64,000 nucleotides of DNA from Zygnema cylindricum (GCA_037447655.1 JBBHKE010002370.1:387753-451752), one strand, 5' to 3'. Shown: positions 35,621 to 47,751, counted from the first letter of the stretch. Notes: generated from the sequence alone by a model not told the origin. Program-made: numbers and translations.

Positions 35621-35937
35621 GGGAATTGATCATGGCAGTGACTGTTTTGGTTGCGCACAGTCACTTACGTCATTTTGTCAAAAATTGTACGTTTGAAGTA
35701 CACATTGGTACAAGTAAAGTACCGTTGAGTCTAAATTTGACGGTCAATCGGTTGGACAGCTTTGACTTTCAAAATATTGTTTCAACCGCTTAAACTTTTG
35801 CCGCGCTTGCGAACGTCGACCGTCATAATAAAATTAGCAATTCACACGGCAAGCGAACGTTTAGCAACCACATGTAAATAAAAGTGTTGCAGACAGTCGC
35901 TTTTTGTCGTTACGTGAGCTCTACGGTGAGAACAACG
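35621..35937 (+). mobile_element. Foldback element 'H', one arm only
   Basis: GGGAATTGATCATGGCAGTG begins an arm that matches the first ~310 bp of the complete H elements at 49501, 52186 and 58550. The second arm is missing. Confidence 0.75.
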
Positions 35938-36029
35938 GGCACCATTTATATGGGAGGATATGAGGTAAAGAAAGACTGTCGAGAGAAGATGAATGATTAA
36001 TAATATTTGGATATGATAGGAAATTAATC

Positions 36030-36265
36030 ATATAGAAAGGAATTATTCGTGTTATGAGGAATTACTCATGTCATAAAAAAACACTTGTATTATGATCAAT
36101 TACCCATATTGTGAGGAATCATTCTTTTATGAGGAATCATTCTTTTATGAGGAATCATTCTTTTATGAGGAATCAAGAGTCACGCATATTATGAGGAATT
36201 ACTCATATCATAAGGAATCATTCATATTATGATGAATTACTCATAATACGAGGAATCGCTCATAT
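36030..36265 (+). repeat. Imperfect ~18-20 bp tandem repeat (GAGGAATCATTCTTTTAT)
   Basis: Three exact units near 36114-36170, within a longer run of relaxed units of the form ATTATGAGGAATTACTCAT. It lies just downstream of the fucosyltransferase gene's stop codon. Confidence 0.8.
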
Positions 36266-36631
36266 CATAGATAGATGGAGCATGGGGGGAAAAGGGGGTG
36301 TGGAGGGGGAGACCACAAAAACCTGTTAGTTTTTCCTTCCACCTAACTCTCTCCCCAAAAAATCCTGTTTTTTTTTTTCTAAAACTGGAGAGTTCACATC
36401 CTTATATACACTTATTCAGTTCATCCGCACCACTTAAACACAGCTATCTGTTATTTTTTTTTTTTAATATTATTCTCAAAACAAATTGTACACATCCTAC
36501 CTACCAATAAAAATCACGAGTTAAATGAAATATTCGCGATAAATTAAACCTCCACCGATCAAAAGTCGTAAGTTAAACAAAAAAAACACAACAATTTTAA
36601 CATCAATAAATTAACATCAATTAAAACTTTG

Positions 36632-36993
36632 TTATTTTGTACACCAATTTCCGGACCGTAAATGAATAATCGCTTTCGTAAGAGTCGAAAATTTATCTCC
36701 CACAAACCCTAAATTAGCACAACTACACACTATTTGTTCCAAATGAAGAGTCATAACTTGAGTTTCTTCCCGAGCCATATTTCTTATTTTTTCCTGTTCA
36801 GAAATTTTGGCTGCCCGAGATTCCGCAACAAATTTTTCCGCAATTTCTGGTTGAACTTTGTTTGTGAATAAGCCAAAAGCGCTTTGGAGAACTCCGATCC
36901 TCGCCTACATCACAACAAGAAAAAGACAAAAAAAAATGTTAATTTTAATAAGCTAATTAAGGCCTCCGAATTTCGCCTTGAAAACATGGTGTA

Positions 36994-37045
<52 letters not shown>

Positions 37046-40000
37046 CCAGTTTTTGTATCAAATGTGATATTCAACACCCTTATAAAAGAACAAAAACAAA
37101 TCTCGTGACCAACTTTAAATGAACTTATAAGAATCCTGAGATTTCAAAGACCTGAATTTGCCTGTGTAGTAGTTGACATGTGATTAACATATCCACGTTT
37201 TATACGTACTATTCCATATTATACCATAATGTATAGAACTATGGTTCAAAACACAACCATTCATCCTAATAAGTCTGGACCGCACCAAGTTTTCACATCC
37301 AAAATTTCCGATCGACACCATAAATAATGTCGACCACGGTATATTTCGGCCCATACTATACATCATACGATTAATATATTATGGACCACACAAACTTTAT
37401 GTTACGACAATTAATGTGGACCATGTTAGTTATCAAGTCATAAAATAAGTAGCATAATCCACAATAATTTAACTTTTCAAAGAATAAATGAGCCACACTA
37501 AAAGTACGCACCGACCTAATAGTGCGGTCCACACTATAGAACACGAAAACTTGTATGGATATAGGATAAATAGTATGGACAAGGATTTAGTGTGGGAACG
37601 CATAATTACATAAAAAGAGTATGGGTAAAGATATATACTGTGGATAAACCTAGAAAAAACGTACCCACACAACAATAAGTGGAGTACAGTAATTTTCCAT
37701 ACACCCTATCTTTTTGGTCTACAGTAAATTACGGTGAACGGTGTACCGGATTCGATATACTATTCGAACAATCTATAGGACACCTAGAATCGCAATTAGC
37801 ATTAACAACACTATTTTGGTGCAAGTTTTTCTTTTGTAATAAATAACCATAAAAAAACTTTAATAATCCTAATAGTGTATTTCTTACGACCCCCCTTCCC
37901 TCCCCTCCCCTCCCCTCCCCTCCCCTCTCCTCCCCTCCCCCTCCCTTCCCTTCTTCCTCCTTTCCACTCTCCTCATTCACATCTGCCCAATTCCGAACCC
38001 ATTCGAATCTTAAACCCTATATTTTCAAACTTTTGCGAATTTTTCTCCCACTCTTAAGATCGATTAACAAGAAGTCTGGGAAACCGGATGGCAACAAAAG
38101 AGTGGAGGAAGGTGGATGGATCTGCACAGAATGGAGGGAGAAAGGGGGGGAGAGAGTGGGAGGAGGGGGAGAGGGAGAGAGAAAGGGGGGGAGAGAGGGA
38201 GAAAGGGGGAGAGGGAGGGAGAAAGGGGGAGAGGGAGAGAGGGAGGAGAGGGGGGAGGGGGAAGAGAGAGAAGGAGAAAGAAAGGAAAAAATAGGCAATT
38301 GCATGAGAAAGTTTGACCAACTTAGTGTGGAAGCAAAGGAGTTGATTTGTCATGTAGCTGGTCGGGAGAGGGAGAGGGAGAGAGAGCGATAGGAGTAGGA
38401 GAACGAGAAAAGGAGAAAAAAATGACAAAATTGAAAGCAAATAATAAAGGGCAAGAAAAAAAAAATATAGTTTAGGTGTTCAAATTAGAGTGGATGGAAG
38501 CCTGGGGAGTCGTGGGAGAGAGAGGGAGCGGGAGAAGAAAGGGAAGTCAAAAATAGGAACAAATTCTAAGGAAAAGAAAAGGAAACAGAAAGGGAGAAAT
38601 AAAAAACTTTCAAAAAGACTGACCAAAATGACAAAAACAAAAAAAAACGGCGAAGCTAACACGAGAGAAATTTTGGCACCCGAACAAAAATTATGGATGC
38701 AAACAAAATTAGGGAAACATTTAACATAAGAAAAAAAATGAACAAAAGGACAAAATCTAAACATAGCGACGAAATTTAACATGAACACAAAATATAAAAA
38801 ACGGACACAATTTTCCTCACACAGATATTTTAAATTTTTGCATTCAGATAATATCTCACAAAAGGAAAAAGGTAAACAAAAGTACAAAATTTTGAAAAAA
38901 AGGACGACGACAAATCAAGACAAGACTATAAAAAAAAAAAAAAAAAAACTCACCCTCGGTTGGACTCTCTCTCTTGCTTGTAATATCCGTCTCCTCCTCG
39001 AAAATGAAGACAAGCAAAGTTTTTTAATTTACTCTTCGCAAATTTTTTGCCGACCGAAGAGAGAGGAGAAGTGAATCCCAAAAACTCCGTCGCACAACTG
39101 AAACAATTCATATCGTTTTTTTATTGAAAAGTATTTTAACAATACTTTTTTTAAATAAAAGTGTTTTATCATTATTTTTCATTGTGTCTTGTTCAATGTT
39201 TTAAAAGTATTACATATTTGCAGACCACGTTACTTTTTGTTCTTGGAGTTTCTAGAGAGGGGGAGTGGGAGAGGGGGAGGGAGGAGAGAGGAGAGAGAGG
39301 GGAGAGAGGGGGGAGGGAGTGAGGGATAGGAGGAACGGGGGAGAGAGTGAGAGAGCGTGAGAGGGAGGAGGAGGGTGGAGAGAAAACGAAAGGAGAAGGA
39401 AGGGAGGGAAAAAAAACCTGGAGAGGGGAAGAGGTGGCAGAGGGAGAGAGGGAAGGAGAGAAAAAGTGGGAGAGGGGCGAAGTTGGAGAGGGGAAGAGAA
39501 ACAGAGAGGGGATGAGGGAGAGGGAGAGACTCAGAGGGAGAAAGAGAGAGAGCGAGAGAGAGAGAGAGAGCGATAGAGAGAGAGAGACAGTGGTCTAAAA
39601 TAAATTTAAATCAATATTATCAAAATTATTTAAATTGACAAATAAAACGACATCTCTCTTGCTTTCCTCTTTCTCTCTCTTTAAAAAAATAACAAAACAT
39701 ATCAGAAAACAAAACAAAAACCAGAAACCAAAAACAAAACCAAAAAACCAAAAAACCAAAAACCCAAAAAACCCAAAATCCTAAAAACCAAAAACTCAAA
39801 ACCCCAAAAACCCAAAAAAAACCAAAAAAACCCACCTTATCGCGTTAACTCTCTCGTCCCCCGTGGGAGGATCCAATGCAAAATAGTTAAAAGAACTCCC
39901 AAAATTTATCACTTTTGCCCCCCAGGCTCTCGAAGAAGGGGTGGAGAGATAAGTTTCTACATTTACGGCCTGGGGGAGAGTTTTCCTCTCCCTCTCGTAA

Positions 40001-42803
40001 TTCTCCATCCACTGTAAAAAGGCGCCGTGGTTGACTCGAGGAGGGTCCCCCTGGGGGCAGGAATATCTCACTCTCCTCTCCCTCCGAAAGGGGGTAGAGA
40101 GAGAGCCGGTGTTGTCTCTGTGGAAGGGGAGAGGGAGAGGGAGGAAGAGGGAGAGGGAGAGGGGGGGGAGGGGGAGGGGGAGGGGGAGGGGGAGGGGGGA
40201 GGGGGAGGGGGAGGGGGAAGGGGAGGGGGGAGGGGGAGGGGGAGGGGGAGGGGGGAAGGGGAGGTGGAGGGGGGAGGGGGAGGGGGAGGGGGAAGGGGAG
40301 GGGGAGCGGGAGAGGGAGAGGGAGAGGGAGAGGGAGAGGGAAAGGGAAAGGGAGCGGGAATGAGAGGGAGAGGGAATGAGAGGGAGAGGGAGAGGGAGAG
40401 AGCGAGGGAGAGGGAGAATAGGGAGAGGGAGAGGGAGAGGGAGAAAAACAAAATTACCTTCCAAAAGTAAAAAGACTTTGTTCACAACCTCTCTCCACTC
40501 GAAAAACATCGAATGTTCCGAGCCTCGTCTTCACACTCTCTGAAAAACCCCACTCCTCCATCTCTCCCTGTCTTAACCTTCCCTCTCCCTCTCCTCCCCC
40601 CAAAAGCTCCCCGCATTGGTCCATCAAAATTTCTTGCGACTGCCCGGAAAAAAGTATTGTCCTTCGGGTTTTCAAAATTTGCAAAAGAGGTCGGCACCAC
40701 GAACAAAAAGAAAGAGTTTGCGAGATATCGATTCCGCAAAAAATCGCCACAAAAAGACGAAGATCGATCATGCGAACCAATCCTGTTCGAAAAAAGAAAA
40801 AAAAAACACGAAAGGAAAAGAAAGAATGAAAACGAAAATAAAAATAAAGAAAAAAAACAAAAATAGAAATAAAGGAAACTTGATGAGGTGTGAAAACCGC
40901 TTTAGAAAACTTTTTTAAATGTGACGTGACAGGGAGGGAGGGAGTTGTAGAGAGGGAATTTTAGGGAGGGGGTTATAGGGAGGGAGGTAGAGGGAGGGAG
41001 TTATAGGGAGGGAGGTAGAGGGAGGGAGTTATAGGGAGGGAGTTATAGGGAGGGAGTTATAGGGAGGGAGATATAGGGAGGGAGCTATAGGGAGGGAGAT
41101 ATAGGGAGGGAGTTATAGGGAGGGAGATATAGGGAGGGAGTTACAGGGAGGGAGTTATAATTGAAAGGCACATGAATGGATGAGGATTTTATGGGTATTC
41201 CGACTAAATGACTTTCTCTTTCACAAGGTTTAAAAATGACCGTGATGGGAAACTGTTTTGATTTGTATTTTTTTTTCGAACCATACGGATAAAAAATGGG
41301 ATGTCTGAGAGAGAGAGAGAGGGAGAGAGAGGAGGAGAAAGAGGGAGAGAGTGGCGGGAAATTGACAGAGAGGAAGAAAGCGAGAGAGAGAGAGAAACCA
41401 GGAACAATAGAGAAGACACCGAGAGAGAGCAAGAGAGTACAAGAGAGGATGCCAAGAGGAGGAGAGAGAGAGAAAGTCTGAGGAAGAACCCAGGAGAGAA
41501 AGAGAAAGAGAGGAGAGAGAGAGAGAGAGAACGATATTAAGATAGAAAGAAATAAAAAAGAGAGAGGAAACCGAGAGAGAGAGAGAGAGAAGAGAAAGAA
41601 AGAGAGAGAGAGAGAGAGAGAGTGTAGGAAATGGTACAGTCAGTATGGTACAATCAAAAACAACACAGTGCTGAAAGGTACGGCGTGTGCTGTCAGTCCG
41701 GCTGTGTGACGTCACCTGGCTGAAGCTCGGCCACGCTGATGACGTCAGCAATTGACACATAGGCGGAGGAGGAGAGGCGACGCGACATCACACGCCACGC
41801 CATCTGCCGGTACTGCAGGGGGAGGGAGGAGGAAGAAGAAGAAGAAGAGAGAATGTTTACAGGTGTGGGTAGAGAAAGAAGACGAAGAAGAAGAAGTGAG
41901 AGAATGTCTATAGGTGTGGGTAGAAAGAAGAAGAAGAAGAAAGAGAGAATGTTTGCAGGTGTGGGTAGAAAGGAGAAGAAGAGAGTGAGCATGTCGACTG
42001 CACTCCTCGAACGAAGCTCATAAAGTCCACAACACCGTGCATCGTTTTTAACGTTAATATTAAATTATTTTTCCCCCATCTTAATAAACTTTTCTCTGGG
42101 AAAAAACCTCTACCGACTACCATTTCCAGACCACAAATCTGAAGGTAAAAATAATTTCATCTCATCCCAACATTCATATTAGTAAAAACGAAAAGTGAGT
42201 ATAAAAAGAATATGAAAAAAAATGAGTTTAATGAGAGAAAACGGATTCAAAATGTCCAAAAAAAAATCAACGCTAATAACGATCCACAGTGTACTATTGT
42301 TCAGAATTTTGATATCTATTTAAGTACGAAAAATCTTCGTATTCTCGTTATCGAGGATGTCGATATAAGGTTTAACCTCACCCTGTCTCTGTTGTTTTCA
42401 CCTGATATTTCACCTGGGCATTTAAAAATCCTTCCTTCCTTCCTTCCCCTATTCTCAGATTGCGGTGTATTTAACGACTAAATCCTTCTGAGATCCTAAC
42501 CTGGCAACTGGAGGGGGGGGGGGGAGAGGGAGATGGAGAGATACAGGAGAGTGAGAGGGAAGGCAAGGGGAGAGGGCGAAAGGGAGGAGAGGAAGGGAGA
42601 CAGAGAGAGAGGGAGACAGTGAGAGAGACAGAGACAAGGAGAGAGGGAAAAAGGGACAGAGAGAGGGAGAGAGAGAAAGAGGGAGAGAGATAAAGCTTAC
42701 GTGCTGTGGAGTTTTTGCACCTCCTGTCACACAGTCCCCTCCAATGACGTCATAGTGGGACAAAACGGGGGGCACTATTAGCGTTCTGGGGGGGGGGGGG
42801 GGG

Positions 42804-42849
<46 letters not shown>

Positions 42850-43676
42850 ATAGAAAAGATGATGTGTTAGCAATATGTTTAACATGGTTTCTTTATTAGT
42901 GTGTATGGAATGCTTCCGGATACAGTACCCTAGTGAAACAATAGAGGGAGAGGGAGAGGGAGAGGGAAAGGGAGAGGGAAAGGGGAGAGGGAGAGGGAGA
43001 GGGAGGGGAGAGTGGGAGAGGGAGAGGGAGAGGGAGAGGGAGAGGGAGAGGGAGAGGAGAGGGAGAGGGAGAGGGAGAGGGAGGGAGAGGGGGGAGAGGG
43101 GGGAGAGGGGGAGAGGGGAGAGGGAGAGAGAGAGAGAGGGAGAGGGGGAGAGGGGAGGGGGGGGAGGCGTCGGACAGATAGAGAGAGGGAATGCAAGACA
43201 CACACAGGAAGTGAGAGAGAAAGGAGAGAGAGAGAGAGAGAGACGAGAGAGAGAGAGAGCATAGAAAAGATGATGTGTTAGCAATATGTTTAACATGGTT
43301 CTTTATTAGTGTGTATGGAATGCTTCCGGATACAGTACCCTAGTGAAACAATAGAGGGAGAGGGAGAGGGAAAGGGAGAGGGAAAGGGAGAGGGAGAGGG
43401 AGAGGGAGAGGGAGAGGGAGAGGGAGAGGGAGAGGGAGAGGGAGAGGGAGAGGGGAGAGGGAGAGGGAGAGGGAGAGGGAGAGGGAGAGGGAGAGGGAGA
43501 GGGAGAGGGAGAGGGAGAGGGGAGAGGGAGAGGGAGAGGGGAGAGGGGGAGAGGGGGAGAGGGGGAGAGGGGAGAGAGGGAGAGGGGGAGAGGGAGGGGG
43601 GGGAGGCGTCGGACAGATAGAGAGAGGGAATGCAGACACACACAGGAAGTGAGAGAGAGAAGAGAGAGAGAGAGAG

Positions 43677-43708
<32 letters not shown>

Positions 43709-43728
43709 AGGAGAGAGAGGAGATACAC

Positions 43729-43799
<71 letters not shown>

Positions 43800-45699
43800 T
43801 TCCCACCTGTTAAGAATCCCCGCCACTCTGAGAATGTTCCGAAACTCGATCATTTGGTTTCCGAAACCGTCGTGCGGAGCATAGAACAGAAACTTTTCCG
43901 TTGCGTCCGACTGAATCAGTTTTTCCACAATTTCCAATCCGGTCAAAGAAAAGGACGAAATCTCCGAAAGACCGTCTGCAAACAAAACCCATTTTCCTGA
44001 AAGGAAAAAACAAAAAAGAAACGAAATAGGAGAAGAGGAGAGAAAAAAGAGGAGGGAGGGGAGAGAGCGGGGAGGGGAGAGAGCGGGGAGAGGAGCAGAG
44101 AGGAGAGGGGAGGAGAGAGGAGAAGGTGAAGGAGAAGGAGAGGGAAGAGAAAGGAGAGAGGAGAAGAAAGGAGGAGAGAGTAGGTGAAGGAGAAGGAGAG
44201 AGAAGGAGAAGGAGAGGGAAGGAGAAAGGAGAGGAGAAGGAGAAGGATAAGGAGAAGGAAGGAGAAGGAGAAAGAGAAGAAGGAGAAGAAGCCCAAATAA
44301 CTCAATAAATAAATTAAAACATAAATAATGAAAACAATCAAATTTATGATAAAAATCGTACATTGGAGAGGGAAAGTTATGTACAAGGAAATGAGGTAGA
44401 GGCAAGGGCGAGGGGGGAGAGGGGAGAGAGGAGTGAGAAACGAGGGCAGGAGGAGGAGAGGAGAGACAGCACAGGTGAGAGGGGAGAGAGAGGGAGGAGG
44501 CCGGGGAGGAGGGAGGGAGGGAGGTTGATTGGGAGAGGAGACTGACGCATTTCAACCATTGTTAGTGTGGTTTTGGTTAATAACAAGAAGTGCCCAGAAG
44601 AAACTCATAGATGTGAGGTTAACAATTACCGTAGTTAGTGTGGATAATCTCTCTAAGGTGGGTGACGGGGGGGGGGGGATAAGGGAAGGAGGAGAAAGGA
44701 AATCAGACGGAGACACCAAAATTACTGTGGATTTTTGTTCCCACACGTAATCCAAGTGAAGGAGGGAGGGGAGGAGAGAGGGGGGGGAGGGAGGGAGGGA
44801 GGAGAGGGAGGGAGGGGAAAGCGGAAAAGAGGCAAGAATGTGAGTCACACAGATGGTACCAACTTTAGTATAGAATTTTTTGCAACAAGTTGTCTTTGGG
44901 AGGGAGGGGGGAGGGAGGGGGAGGGGAGGGAGAGATGGACATGGGAGATAAATGGGGGGGGGATTGAAGAGGGGTGGGGTAAGGAATAGTGCAAGGACGA
45001 CAGATTCGGATCCACACTAATTAAGGTATGAATCGTCCCCTCTTTTTTCTTCTCTCTCCCTCTCTCCCTCTCTCCCCCTCCCCTCCCTCCCTCCCTCTTG
45101 GCCCCCCTTGTCCTTTTCCCTCCCTTCTCGTCTCTCTCTCTCCATTCACCCCTCTACCCCCTAACTCTTACCACTCTCTCTCTCTCCCCGTTCCCCTCCT
45201 CCCCCTGCCTCTTCCCTCTATCTCTTTCTATGTTTATCTTCCTCTCTGCTTATTATTTATATTATTAATTAATTTATTTTTGTTTATTTTTATTCATTTT
45301 TATTTAAATATTTTTTTTTTTCAATTTTTTTTTTTTTTTTTTTGAAGTTATAAACATATATGCAAATTAAAATTTCACTATTTAATTATCATATTGTAAC
45401 TTAATTGCCCATTTATAAAATTTATATTTATATTTGTTTTTTTCAGTAAATAAAAGATTTTTTAGTTTGTATTTCAAGTTTTGAATTTCAAGATATTCGA
45501 ATTTTTCAAAAAAAAAAAATGTGGGTTCTTTGCACCAAAAAAAAAAAAAAAAAAAATCATTATTTTTTTTGTATCTTTTTATATCTTTTTGATGCTTTTT
45601 AAATCTTGAAAACTTACTGGTAAAGGGAACGATAGAAATAATTCCGAAAAGGACAAAAATTCCGCGAAAAGAAAACAAAGTCCTGCCTGAAAAATCCAT
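36632..45699 (-). CDS. GDP-fucose protein O-fucosyltransferase-like protein, multi-exon
   Basis: Exons read on the minus strand: 45699-45618, 43996-43807, 42785-42701, 41812-41716, 41304-41287, 40782-40458, 40117-39836, 39031-38954; last exon 36904-36632 with TAA. All listed introns are GT-AG, and phases agree at the seven junctions between the first eight exons. One or more exons between 38954 and 36904 are unresolved (candidates near 38366-38300 and 38133-38064). Exon 1 encodes a hydrophobic signal anchor ([20 protein letters not shown]), as in type II Golgi/ER enzymes. Exon 2 has [16 protein letters not shown] and exon 3 LIVPP, the GDP-fucose-site start of the family. Exons 5-6 give [15 protein letters not shown]. 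Exon 8 has LHFRGGD, where the family has HxRRGD. The last exon has [20 protein letters not shown], the family's C-terminal motif. Expected role: transfer of fucose from GDP-fucose to protein or glycan; the acceptor is unknown. Confidence 0.75.
37000..37044. repeat. (ATT)n/(AT)n microsatellite
   Basis: A run of ATT followed by about 28 bp of AT, inside the last part of the fucosyltransferase gene region. Confidence 0.95.
40928..41160 (+). repeat. 14 bp tandem repeat (GGGAGGGAGTTATA)n
   Basis: About sixteen units of GGGAGGGAGTTATA with variants (GGTAGA, GATATA, GCTATA). It lies in the intron between exons 5 and 6 of the fucosyltransferase-like gene. Confidence 0.9.
42033..42291. mobile_element. 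MITE-B copy inside an intron
   Basis: The left end CACCGTGCATCGTTTTTAACG and right end CGCTAATAACGATCCACAGTG are followed by TA (42292-42293); the left TA is altered. It lies between exons 3 and 4 of the fucosyltransferase-like gene. Confidence 0.65.
42849..43352 (+). repeat. Tandem duplication in intron 2 (offset 410 bp)
   Basis: The ~94 bp block starting GCATAGAAAAGATGATGTG and ending in ACAATAG occurs at 42849-42942 and again at 43259-43352, followed each time by (GGGAGA)n and the block GGAGGCGTCGGACAGATAG. The two copies differ mainly in microsatellite length. Confidence 0.85.
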
Positions 45700-46380
45700 A
45701 CAGACTCAAAAAAAAAGAAAAAAAATAAAATAAAACAAAAATAAAAAACCTTTTCGTTTGGCCTTTCTTTTCCCCACCTCAAAGTTTTTTGTTTCAGATT
45801 TTGGAAAATTTTGACAATTTTTTGAAAAATTTGATAAATTTTGAGAATCACTTTGACAAAATTTTAACGATAATTTGACGAAATTTAGCAAAAAAATATT
45901 TCAGAATGTAGCAAAAATCAATAAAATTCTATCGAATGTGAGGCCATGAAAGGCCGAAAAACACTAGTATGAATAAATAGTGAAAAAAAAAAGCCAAAAA
46001 GAACAAAACAGAGAGAAAGGACAAAGAGAAGGTAAAGGCAAACAAGAGAACAAGTGAGAGGTTTGTCGTTAGTGTGTCTTGTTAGGTTGGTTAGGGTACG
46101 TCCCCATGTAAGCGATACTTTGAAAAAAGTATTTTGGACTGTAGTGAAGTGTTCCGTACTACTTTGAAAAGCGTCCCTATGTGCGAAAATCATAGATGTC
46201 TCATGCGCATGAAACGCCAAAAAAAATAACGAATATGCGCATGAAACAAAGTTCAAAAAAAATAAAATGCGTTGACCGACTTTGACTCCATACGAAAAAT
46301 AAAAATTATAAAATAGTAAAACATTTAATTGATAACGAAAAATGCGATGACAACTTAATCAAAATTCCAAAAGTTCTAAA
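45700..46380. other. Upstream of the fucosyltransferase-like gene
   Basis: AT-rich sequence upstream of the minus-strand start codon at 45699; any promoter would lie here, but no clear TATA element can be fixed. Near 46090-46110 is TTAGGGTACGTCCCCATG, like a Harbinger end. At 46191-46255 is a CATAGATGTCTCATGCGCATG end of hAT-C type, with a repeated TGCGCATGAAAC. Confidence 0.4.
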
Positions 46381-46590
46381 CGAAAACCAACGACGACAGT
46401 CTCTTCCCTGGACGCCGAACGTGCAATCAGCGATCCGACTGTCACGTCGCCAGCGACCAGATTGCCTCGGCGCGGGACTCGTCGCCGGCGCCGAGGCAGC
46501 GCCGAAGCCCTGTCAGCTGCGCGCAGCCGGCGTCTTCCCCGGCCTCCTGTCGGCGCCAAGTCAGCGCCGACGCCCTCCCTGCGCCATGCC
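46380..46590. other. GC-rich island
   Basis: About 200 bp of clearly higher GC than its surroundings, with repeated GGCGCCGAGGCAGCGCCGA-like phrases. It sits within hAT-related sequence. The open frames on both strands show no known domain. It could be a captured gene fragment. Confidence 0.4.
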
Positions 46591-46799
46591 GGTGCTATTA
46601 CAACATGTTAGCATTCACAAATTTACTATTGAAGCAAAAAAGAACCATTTTAAAATGTCAAAATTGAATAATGGCAAAATCACAATTGAAAAAAAAGTAT
46701 CCATTTCTGTATGTCAACACTTAATAATGATAAATTCAGAATTGAAGCAAAAAATAACCATTTTTGTATTTCAATTTGAATAATGACAAAATCATAATT

Positions 46800-47460
46800 G
46801 AAAATAAAAAATCCATCATATCCCTTTAGAGCCTTAAGATGCTCCCACTCTGCTCCTCGAGGACTAGACATGGCCGCCTGTGAAGAGGTTCGTGGAAGCT
46901 TCATATGTGGCTTCAATCGAGCCTTCAATGGCGGATTCAATGGCGGCTTCGTTGTAATGATGAACCGTACAATTTTTTTTCAAACTTCGCGAGCGGAAAT
47001 GAAACGTTACTTTTAGAAATTTCCGTACGTTGTATTCGTACCGTATATATTACTTTCAAACTTCGCGCACCGAAATAAAACGTCACTTTTAGAAATTTCC
47101 ATACGCTGTATCCGTACCGTAGCAATTTGGGGCTGTGACCCCCATCTTACAAAAAGTAGCAATTAGGATCCTTCCTCAGTGCACAGTTGCCAGCTCATGT
47201 GAGATGAATTGGTCAACCTATGACCATATTCACTCTAAGAAAAGGAGCCAGTTGACAGCTAAAATAGCCAATTATTTGGTTTGGGTTTTTAGCAATCTAC
47301 AGCCAATGATTTGGTTTGGGTTTTTAGCAATCTCATATTATTACAGAACACCAGGAATGTTAATTTTGAAGAGGAAATGGTAGCATGGGAGGAAAAAGAA
47401 GGAAAGGTAGGGGAATAGGAGTTTGATGAATACATGTTTGACGTAGATTTGAAGTAAAGA
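46800..47460. pseudogene. Relic of a hAT transposase in two inverted pieces
   Basis: On the minus strand about 46865-46800 encodes SSPRGAEWEHLKAL, like the start MPRNRGEEWEHVKA of the intact transposase at 60245-62212. On the plus strand 47135-47460 encodes the C-terminal dimerisation region (ILQKVAIRILPQCTVASSCE, then NWSTYDHIHSKKRSQLTAK), with a ~30 bp repeat of the LVWVF segment at 47277-47336. The middle of the gene is missing and the two ends face opposite ways. Confidence 0.75.
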
Positions 47461-47751
47461 GAGATAGGGGAGATGTATATATTCACAGCCTACAATGAGT
47501 TGACATATTTTTAATGTGAGAATTAAACCATATCCCTCGGATTAGTACAAAGTTTGTTTTTATTTGCTTCATTGTGAATTTTGTCATTTTTGATTGTGGA
47601 CATGGTTTTTTTTATCACTGATATTTTTAAAAAAAGCCATGTTTGACCAATAACGCGGCAGTATGGTCGTTGGTTCAGTAACCAGTTAGTCTAGTCGTTG
47701 GTTCAGCCATGTTAAAGCGGTGATGAAATAACACACAAGGGGTGCTACACT

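Larger units (their letters stand above)
37885..45245. repeat. Polypurine/polypyrimidine low-complexity domain filling the introns
   Basis: Long (GGGAGA)n, (GA)n, (GGGGA)n and related tracts lie on the plus strand at 38140-38290, 39250-39600, 40120-40445, 41305-41625, 42505-42700, 42788-43260, 43350-43800, 44035-44290 and 44750-44970. Pyrimidine-rich plus-strand tracts are at 37888-37970 and 45030-45240. Most lie in introns with pyrimidines on the coding strand, often directly upstream of an acceptor (exons 3, 5 and 7). The ORFs here encoding Ser/Leu/Pro or Glu/Arg/Gly runs are artefacts. Confidence 0.9.

Noticed and set aside
38300-38366. Extra exon of the fucosyltransferase-like gene after CCAG at about 38367
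   Set aside because: The acceptor and frame fit, but no good donor follows, so it was left as a candidate only.
40027-40509. Long frames on both strands encoding Glu/Arg/Gly or Ser/Leu/Pro runs around 38-45 kb (for example 39796-40509 and 43290-44555, minus)
   Set aside because: They are translations of polypurine/polypyrimidine repeats. Only the short non-repetitive stretches inside some of them are exons of the minus-strand gene.
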